Positions 21,463-26,973 of a DNA stretch of 26,973 nt are shown piece after piece. The notes beneath the pieces are model-generated. The model did no database searches. It was not told the DNA's origin and saw nothing but the letters and a program-made list of their open reading frames with translations. Position 1 is the first letter of the stretch. Every line of letters starts with the position of its first letter. This DNA comes from CG-Epi1 sp964634895. GTDB lineage: Archaea > Thermoplasmatota > Poseidoniia > MGIII > CG-Epi1. The translations under genes were made by a program, and so were the position numbers. Location of the stretch: assembly GCA_964634895.1 (NCBI GenBank), contig CAZWJS010000021.1, forward strand, positions 1 to 26,973. Direction: 5' to 3'.

Positions 21463-24186
21463 ATGCTTGATGACATGGAACCTAAAAAACGTTGGCAAGT
21501 GAGCATGCTAGCATTTGCCGTGTTGTTCATGCTAATCCTCGCCGGTTTTTCTCCTGATGTTGGAAGGGAAATGAGTCAAAGAGAGGAGTTTTCCTACCCA
21601 GAGAGTGACGTTTGGAAAGCCTCAGATAGAGCTGAGGAAAAGATGCCTGAAGAATACTGGCTAATTTTTCAAATTGTGATGGGTGCCTCGGAAGATACAC
21701 AGGACCACAATGCACTAGATCTTGAAGTTTTTAGAGAGACTACTAAGCGTAATGATCAACTTAGAGCTGACAACGTAACAAGCCAATATTTTGATGTTAA
21801 ATTTAATTGGCAAATCCAAAGAAATGAACTTTCTATTTTGTGGGGCTTAGCAGATACAGTTCGTTTGATTATGAGCAACAATACTCCTATTACCTACTCT
21901 ATTGGATATTCTGGGTCAAATTACGAAGATGCAAGTCAAGAAGAATTGACGTTTGTCCTTAATGCATTGTTTAATTTCATAGCTGAGGATGGTTCATTTC
22001 CATATAGAAGTATAGTTTCTCCAGATTTGTGTATAGCATTTGAAAATGAATGTACTGAACCACGTGACAAAGACGGTTATCCTATTGAGCAATATGCTAT
22101 GCTAGGCACTCATTGGAAAGCCAAAGGTTTTACAATGGTCGGTGAGGCAAATTCTACCCGTCTTTTTGCAGATTATCCTCGTCAAAGAGGAGATTATGAG
22201 CATTTTGAATACTGGGAACAGAAAGTGGATTCTTACTATCTTGACCCATTAGAATCAGATCAGGATGTTGATTTCTATTCTTACCTTGCTTTTGGCCTTG
22301 AGATTGATTCCCAAATAAATTCTACAGCACCTTTGATTGGTATATCCTTTGTTTTGATGGTCTTGCTACTATTCTTCTATTTCCGTAACTTAGGAGATGT
22401 TTTGGTAAGTGGATTAGGTTTGGCATTGTTGATGATTTGTATGATGGCCAATTCTTTCTGGCTTGGCTTTCCACAAACCCAACTTGCCGCCATGCTCCCA
22501 ATTTTAATGTTGGCTTTGGGTGTTGACTTCGTAATACACAGTTTGACTCGTTGGCGTAGATTAACGCTTGAGAATCCTATGTATTCCGAGAATCCAGAAG
22601 ATGCTAGTTTCGAAGGAGCATGGGACTCAATAAGGACACTATTCCCGGCATTGGGCGTGGCTACTCTGACAACTGTAGTAGCATTCGGTACGGCAACCTT
22701 AAGTGCTATTCCTGACTTGTTTGAATGGGGTATTCTTGGCCCTATAGGAATCATTCAAGCCTATCTCATAATGGGTGTTTTCGCTCCTATATTGAGGAGT
22801 TATTTCCCACCGCCTCCTGTATCTGAGGGTGCTGGAGAGGGTTTAATTTCACAAATTGGCGCTTATTTCAGTGTAAAGAATCTTGCACACCTGATGGAAA
22901 ACAGATCAATCTCAATGTTAGTTGTTTTCTTATTCATTACAATCATTTTATCACCAATAGTTATTGGCAATCCCGAATCCACATTTGATGTAAAGGAGTA
23001 CGCAGACAACGAATCTAGATTTATTCAAACAGTAATTATTGGGCAATCAACTTTCACAGAGCAAGGAGAACCCGGATATTATCTTATTGAAGGAGAGAAT
23101 CTTGCTACATATGAAACAATAGTCGAAATAGACAATCTAGAAGAGTCTATGGTTGAACATAACATAAGTGCAAGGTGGTTGGGAAGTGTACCATACATTA
23201 TTCGGACACAGGTTTTGTTAGCTACTAATGTAGAAAACAGTGGTTATGTTCCCCAAACGGTTAATCCTGCAACAGGATTTCCGACTTCTAGTGAAGAAAT
23301 TTACAAAATTCTTGAAGATGTCTACAAAAATGGTACGGTTAATCTAGAGGGGACATTCTACATTTCACCATCTGAAGCTAGAGGAATGTATCTTCTTGAA
23401 GGTGGAAAAATGACCATGGCAAGATCATGGTTTGAGGTTGAGAGGCCAGATGACATCTATGGATTGATGAAAGAACAAAAAAAGCTATTGGATGCATCCA
23501 GTAAAGATCTTGATTCAAAGAATGGAGTTTCTGTTCAAGTTGCAGGCCTGAGTTATGAAAGATATGTGTATGTTTTAGAAATCACAGACAGTTTTCAGGA
23601 GAGTCTGATTGTTGCTATTGCCTTAGCATTCTTGATTGTATTGTTTGTACTTAGGGATTTGAGATTGAGTTTGATAACAATTCTACCCGTAGTTGCAATT
23701 ACGCTATGGTTGAGGGGTGGAATGGTCTTGACAGGGACATCAATCAATATAGTTACAGTTCAGATTTCAAGTTTGGCTATTGGTTTGGGAGTAGATTATG
23801 CGATTCACATGGTTCAGAGGATACGCGAGGCACGTTTTGAAAATCCACATGCAAATCAAGAGGATTGGATGGAAGAAAGTCTGGAAGAGACGGGAAATAA
23901 TGTTGCGATGTCAGCATTTACTGATTTTGTTGGTTTCATGGTCTTGACATTATCAATCATGCCCCTTTTTGTTACATTTGGAATGATTATGGCGATAATG
24001 ATTTTCTTATCATTCGTAGCAGCAGTAATCTTGCTTCCAGCATTGTTGTTTCAGTTTGGGAATTTGGAAGGTAATAGACCACCTCCAGACCCATCTGTTG
24101 ACTATGAATCCGAAGAACCAATTTCTGCTAAAAAACCTAGACTGTTAAAGAAAGTAAAGAAACGTCGCCACCCAAATCCAAATTAG
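21463..24186 (+). CDS. RND superfamily / MMPL-type exporter
   Basis: A 907-residue membrane protein of the RND superfamily, MMPL/COG1033-like type. It has the usual two-fold plan: one helix (about 14-30), a large external domain (about 35-280), then five or six helices (about 288-460); a second helix around 480-498, a second external domain (about 500-705), and a second group of helices (about 710-870). The helix-4-like motifs of both halves are present: ALGVDFVIHSLTRWRR and GLGVDYAIHMVQRIREAR, each with the central Asp expected for proton coupling. The C-terminal tail is cytoplasmic and basic (KKPRLLKKVKKRR). Such proteins export lipids, hopanoids or other hydrophobic compounds, and the substrate here is unknown. 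Its stop overlaps the convergent mutL stop by 4 nt. Confidence 0.9.
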   Translation: MLDDMEPKKRWQVSMLAFAVLFMLILAGFSPDVGREMSQREEFSYPESDVWKASDRAEEKMPEEYWLIFQIVMGASEDTQDHNALDLEVFRETTKRNDQLRADNVTSQYFDVKFNWQIQRNELSILWGLADTVRLIMSNNTPITYSIGYSGSNYEDASQEELTFVLNALFNFIAEDGSFPYRSIVSPDLCIAFENECTEPRDKDGYPIEQYAMLGTHWKAKGFTMVGEANSTRLFADYPRQRGDYEHFEYWEQKVDSYYLDPLESDQDVDFYSYLAFGLEIDSQINSTAPLIGISFVLMVLLLFFYFRNLGDVLVSGLGLALLMICMMANSFWLGFPQTQLAAMLPILMLALGVDFVIHSLTRWRRLTLENPMYSENPEDASFEGAWDSIRTLFPALGVATLTTVVAFGTATLSAIPDLFEWGILGPIGIIQAYLIMGVFAPILRSYFPPPPVSEGAGEGLISQIGAYFSVKNLAHLMENRSISMLVVFLFITIILSPIVIGNPESTFDVKEYADNESRFIQTVIIGQSTFTEQGEPGYYLIEGENLATYETIVEIDNLEESMVEHNISARWLGSVPYIIRTQVLLATNVENSGYVPQTVNPATGFPTSSEEIYKILEDVYKNGTVNLEGTFYISPSEARGMYLLEGGKMTMARSWFEVERPDDIYGLMKEQKKLLDASSKDLDSKNGVSVQVAGLSYERYVYVLEITDSFQESLIVAIALAFLIVLFVLRDLRLSLITILPVVAITLWLRGGMVLTGTSINIVTVQISSLAIGLGVDYAIHMVQRIREARFENPHANQEDWMEESLEETGNNVAMSAFTDFVGFMVLTLSIMPLFVTFGMIMAIMIFLSFVAAVILLPALLFQFGNLEGNRPPPDPSVDYESEEPISAKKPRLLKKVKKRRHPNPN

Positions 24187-25916
24187 AATCCACTTCTCTT
24201 AAATTTTTTATCTAATTCAGCTGGAGTAATAGTCATTACAGTAGGTCTTCCGTGTACACAAGCATATGGATTAGAAATAGATTCCATTTCTCTTATTACA
24301 AATTCCATTTGTGCCATAGTTAGTTTATCGCCTGCTCTCAAGGCAGAATGGCATGCAACAGTATACATCATGTGTTGATGTCTATCTTCAGCAGATTTCA
24401 TATTTCCACTTTCAACAACATCATCAATTGCTTCCCGTATTCTGTCAGAATCAGAACCTGCTAGTAAAGAAGGTACACTTCTTATCATAAAGGAGGCTGG
24501 GCCAAATTTTTCTACATCAAAGCCCATTTTCTTAATTTCTGGAAGAATATTCTCAAAAGCATTTGCTTCGGTCTTCGTTAATTCTAATGAAATAGGTTTT
24601 AACAGGTCTTGTTTTCCTATCCTTTTGAATTGTTTTTGGTCCTTTAAGCGTTCATACATTACTCTTTCATGTGCAGCATGAAAATCAATAATGTATAGGC
24701 CATCTAATCCCATTGCAACAATATATTTGTTTTCAATAAGTGATAAAGGCCTCATTGTCGGCATGTTTGTCTCTATAGTTTCTTCAACATGATAATCGAC
24801 GTCAAATTCCTTTTGTAAGGAATTAATATTATCAAGAGTTCTAGTTTTCAATTTAGAACCTTTAAGTTTACTAGGCACTCCAAAAAGAGCCTCAGTTCTA
24901 CTTTTTTCTAAATCAACATTTGCAATCAAAGCTTGTTCAGATAATATTTTTTTGATTATAGTTCTCATTTCACGGTTTATTTTTTCTTCCCTAACAATTC
25001 TAACTACAGTTTTTGCAGGATGTACATTCACATCAACATCTTTTTTTGGTATTGTTAAGAACATTGCTCCGATTGGGAAATGCCCTTCATGCAGTAAACT
25101 ACCATATGCTCCTCTTATTGAATAACAAATATTTCTTGATTGAATAGGCCTTCCATTAATATGCAAGTATAGTCCGGCCATAGTTTTTCTTGAAACAGCA
25201 GGTTTTGTTAAGAAACCTTCTAATTTCAAATCATCACACTCTCCTTTGATTTCAATAAGTTCTCTGGAAGCTTCACGACCAAGCATTATTCCTATTCTAG
25301 TCTTTAGATTCGATGTAGGCGCATTAATTAGTTTTCTTTCACCATGAACTAAATAGAATGCTACATCAGGTCTTCTTATTGCTTCAATTGTTACTATTTT
25401 CACAATATGCTGAAGTTCGGTTGCGACTCTTTTCAAATGTTTTGATCTTGCTGGCGTATTGAAAAACAGATCAGCTACTTCTATTATTGTCCCTTTTGGG
25501 GCTGCTTTTTCCTCTATTGTTGGCTTGTTATTTCCTTCTATAGTTATCCTTGTTCCAATTTTGTTTTCTTCTTTGCAAGTAGTTATTCTTAGTCTCGAAA
25601 CAGATGCTATTGATGGCAGCGCTTCCCCCCTAAAACCAGAAGTACTAACTTCTTGTAAATCCTCAAATGAACTAATTTTTGATGTCGAATGCTTTTGGAA
25701 GGCTAGAGCAGCATCTTCCTTATCCATTCCAGTGCCGTCGTCTCTTACAGTGATTAAAGAGGTACCGCCTTCTTCAATTCTTATCCATATATTACTTGCA
25801 TTCGCGTCTAATGAATTTTCTACAAGTTCTTTAACCACAGATGCAGGTCTTTCAATAACTTCACCCGCCGCAATTTGGTTGATTGTGTGTTCATCAAGTA
25901 ATTGAATACTACCCAT
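24183..25916 (-). CDS. mutL: DNA mismatch repair protein MutL
   Basis: A 577-residue full-length MutL. The GHKL ATPase is intact: Glu30 and Asn34 in KELVENSLDANAS, DDGTGM at 59-64 and GFRGEAL at 94-100. The C-terminal part has the nicking-endonuclease set, with DFHAAHERVMYE (411-422, the DxHA(x)2E(x)4E motif), ACHSALRAG (521-529), CVHGRP (553-558) and FKR near the end (572-574). It is therefore the endonuclease-type MutL that works in methyl-independent mismatch repair with MutS and a sliding clamp. QDLLKP at 436-441 resembles the bacterial beta-clamp-binding motif. MutL is patchy in archaea and usually regarded as acquired from bacteria. The ATG at 25916 has a TATA-like box (25941-25950) about 30 nt upstream. 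MutS is not in the window. Confidence 0.97.
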   Translation of the reverse strand: MGSIQLLDEHTINQIAAGEVIERPASVVKELVENSLDANASNIWIRIEEGGTSLITVRDDGTGMDKEDAALAFQKHSTSKISSFEDLQEVSTSGFRGEALPSIASVSRLRITTCKEENKIGTRITIEGNNKPTIEEKAAPKGTIIEVADLFFNTPARSKHLKRVATELQHIVKIVTIEAIRRPDVAFYLVHGERKLINAPTSNLKTRIGIMLGREASRELIEIKGECDDLKLEGFLTKPAVSRKTMAGLYLHINGRPIQSRNICYSIRGAYGSLLHEGHFPIGAMFLTIPKKDVDVNVHPAKTVVRIVREEKINREMRTIIKKILSEQALIANVDLEKSRTEALFGVPSKLKGSKLKTRTLDNINSLQKEFDVDYHVEETIETNMPTMRPLSLIENKYIVAMGLDGLYIIDFHAAHERVMYERLKDQKQFKRIGKQDLLKPISLELTKTEANAFENILPEIKKMGFDVEKFGPASFMIRSVPSLLAGSDSDRIREAIDDVVESGNMKSAEDRHQHMMYTVACHSALRAGDKLTMAQMEFVIREMESISNPYACVHGRPTVMTITPAELDKKFKRSGF

Positions 25917-25940
25917 CGATTAAGTTCCATATTGGACCAG

Positions 25941-25950
25941 TTTATTATAT
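25941..25950 (-). promoter_or_regulatory. TATA-like box of mutL
   Basis: Read on the minus strand the sequence is atataataaa, centred about 30 nt upstream of the mutL ATG at 25916, the expected place for a leaderless or nearly leaderless transcript. It shares the 79-nt divergent gap with the promoter of the small membrane protein gene. Confidence 0.5.
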
Positions 25951-25960
25951 TTTTAGCGAT

Positions 25961-25975
25961 AGTAACCCTTAAGAA
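25961..25975 (+). promoter_or_regulatory. BRE/TATA-like element of the small membrane protein gene
   Basis: The sequence agtaacccttaagaa ends 20 nt before the ATG at 25996. Its first 12 bases are identical to those at 336-347 in front of the iscA-like gene and at nearly the same distance from the start codon, so this may be a recurring promoter type. Confidence 0.42.
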
Positions 25976-25995
25976 TCACATATCAATACTTGTTC

Positions 25996-26190
25996 ATGGA
26001 CATTGCACAGTTAAAGCAGTACTCACAGTACTTTGGGTTTGGATGTTTAGCACTTTATTTAGGTCTTCTATTTTTACCATTGGCTACAGGCGACGATTTT
26101 AATTTTCCTGGGTTTAAGGAAATTATTGCTTTCATAGGGGCTTTCTTCTTAGGAATGTTTGTTTCTGATATGAAAAACAGAAGCAGTTAA
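25996..26190 (+). CDS. Small two-helix membrane protein, unknown function
   Basis: A 64-residue protein (MDIAQLKQYSQYFGFG) with two predicted membrane helices, about 13-32 and 40-58, joined by a short acidic loop (TGDDFNFPG). It ends with a basic tail (DMKNRSS). I do not recognise the family. The ATG at 25996 is preferred over the in-frame TTG at 25990, because a promoter-like element lies at the leaderless distance. The gene is divergent from mutL and convergent with the iron permease. A shadow open frame of similar length starts at 25902, but it crosses the promoter region and has no membrane or domain pattern. The hydrophobic pattern and promoter support this frame as real. Confidence 0.65.
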   Translation: MDIAQLKQYSQYFGFGCLALYLGLLFLPLATGDDFNFPGFKEIIAFIGAFFLGMFVSDMKNRSS

Positions 26191-26197
26191 ACACCGC

Positions 26198-26223
26198 AGA
26201 AAATATCTTGGTTCAGATTTTCT
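26198..26223. terminator. Possible bidirectional terminator between convergent genes
   Basis: A perfect 7-bp inverted repeat, agaaaat and attttct, with a 12-nt loop lies between the stops of the small membrane protein and the iron permease. It is followed on the plus strand by a T-run (ctatttttc). A/T-rich stems are weak, so the T-run is probably the main signal. Confidence 0.4.
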
Positions 26224-26973
26224 ATTTTTCTGAACTGAAAAGATTACGGATTCCTTTTAAGGTTCCATTTAGAGATCCTATCAAGGAGACTCCATAGCGT
26301 TCTGAAACAAAATGAGCTATGACTAAATATATGGATGCTGCAATAACCTGTAAAGGAAAACTTTCAGGTATGCCCATGAACCCAATTTCACCAAATTCAT
26401 GTATAGCTTTCATTACAAGATAAGCGGCAAATCCAATTAGTAATGATGTGGATAGATTGAACAAGAATCGAATGTCAACATTCTTCGTAGTTGAAAATAA
26501 GATGTAACCAATTACCACAGCTAGAATTATTCCAATAAATAATCCAGTAATGGCTTCGCTACTTTCAGTTCCGGCCCCTATGAAGATAACAGTTTCAACA
26601 CCTTCTCGCCAAACTGAGACAAAGGCGAGTAAACCGATTCCAAATGCTTCGCGTGTTTCTATGGCTCTTTCTGCTTTATTCTCTAAAACTTCTTTGGTTG
26701 CATGTCCTATGACATGAAGGATAACTGTTGTAATAAGTAATGCAGCGAGTAGGTACAGAAATCCTTCAAAAAGTTCTTCGTTTTCTTTTGAGAATTCACC
26801 AACAATGATTTCAAAGGCTTGCCAAGTTAATATGCTAGCTACCAGTGCAAGTATCACGCCACCCCAAACCCATTTGACCATAAATTCTCGGTCAGTTCGA
26901 TATAGTAGACTGACTAAAACTCCAATTATCAATGCGGCTTCAAGAGCTTCTCGAAATCCAATAAGAAATCCTG
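26222..26973 (-). CDS. FTR1/EfeU family iron permease (N-terminal start outside window)
   Basis: The frame is open to the right edge of the window. The first visible residues are GFLIGFREALEAALIIGVL, so the TTG at 26932 is not the start. This is a high-affinity iron permease of the FTR1/EfeU type: two REGxE-type motifs line the iron path, REALE near the visible N-terminus and REGVE in SVWREGVETVIFIGAG further on. About seven hydrophobic segments are seen in the 250 visible residues, which is most of the protein. In known systems it works with a ferroxidase or periplasmic EfeO/EfeB partner; none is visible in the window, but the upstream side is cut off. The gene is convergent with the small membrane protein gene. 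Confidence 0.94.
   Translation of the reverse strand, partial: GFLIGFREALEAALIIGVLVSLLYRTDREFMVKWVWGGVILALVASILTWQAFEIIVGEFSKENEELFEGFLYLLAALLITTVILHVIGHATKEVLENKAERAIETREAFGIGLLAFVSVWREGVETVIFIGAGTESSEAITGLFIGIILAVVIGYILFSTTKNVDIRFLFNLSTSLLIGFAAYLVMKAIHEFGEIGFMGIPESFPLQVIAASIYLVIAHFVSERYGVSLIGSLNGTLKGIRNLFSSEK

Noticed and set aside
1..26973. tRNA, rRNA, CRISPR arrays, transposases or prophage genes
   Set aside because: None was seen; gaps between genes are short (at most about 130 nt) and hold only promoter-like, T-run and inverted-repeat elements.

Overview
The window looks like a chromosomal segment of an A+T-rich marine planktonic archaeon, most likely Marine Group II (Poseidoniales) or a close euryarchaeal relative. 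The evidence is a mixture. Promoters are archaeal: TATA-like boxes lie about 24-30 nt before many start codons, so transcripts are probably leaderless, and Shine-Dalgarno sequences are clear mainly inside operons. The gene content is bacterial-type: aa3-type cytochrome oxidase, phenylalanine hydroxylase, MutL and DUF2237. There are also very large, very acidic secreted proteins with a C-terminal membrane anchor. The taxonomic assignment is inferred; there is no rRNA gene in the window.

Layout. 1-294: 5' part of a secreted cyclophilin-type prolyl isomerase (- strand). 372-1315: A-type Fe-S carrier, an unrecognised 72-residue protein and a DUF2237 protein (+). 1316-2290: phenylalanine 4-hydroxylase (-). 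2378-5461: a redox and copper-delivery set (+): VKOR, a membrane-anchored thioredoxin/DsbA-like protein, a Sco lipoprotein carrying an inserted thioredoxin domain, and a DoxX-like membrane protein. 5458-11756 (-): the operon for heme A synthesis and cytochrome oxidase, transcribed in the order ctaA, ctaB, subunit II, subunit I, subunit III, subunit IV. 11842-13251: M20 metallopeptidase. 13374-20905: two giant paralogous surface proteins with Cys-rich modules, LDL-receptor-A-like repeats, EF-hands, a type 1 copper (cupredoxin) domain and a common C-terminal anchor. 20936-24186: cupin protein and an RND/MMPL-type exporter. 24183-25916: MutL (-). 25996-26190: small two-helix membrane protein. 26222-26973: FTR1-type iron permease, cut by the window end (-).

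How it fits together. The region from 2.4 to 11.8 kb is a coherent respiratory-biogenesis locus. VKOR plus the thioredoxin-like protein would form or reshuffle disulfides outside the membrane, Sco would metallate or reduce the CuA site of subunit II, and CtaB/CtaA make heme O and then heme A for subunit I. The two giant cupredoxin proteins next door could be cell-surface electron carriers or copper-binding structural proteins; that link is inference. The iron permease fits the heavy iron and heme demand but has its own context.

The most unusual things seen are a Sco fold split by a thioredoxin domain that resembles the adjacent gene product; an extracellular 'choice-of-anchor V'/Reeler-like domain fused to the N-terminus of oxidase subunit I; LDLa-like repeat pairs sitting at different places in two paralogues; a recurring Cys-helix module; and an 85-nt, one-mismatch identity at the 3' ends of the two giant genes, which suggests gene conversion.
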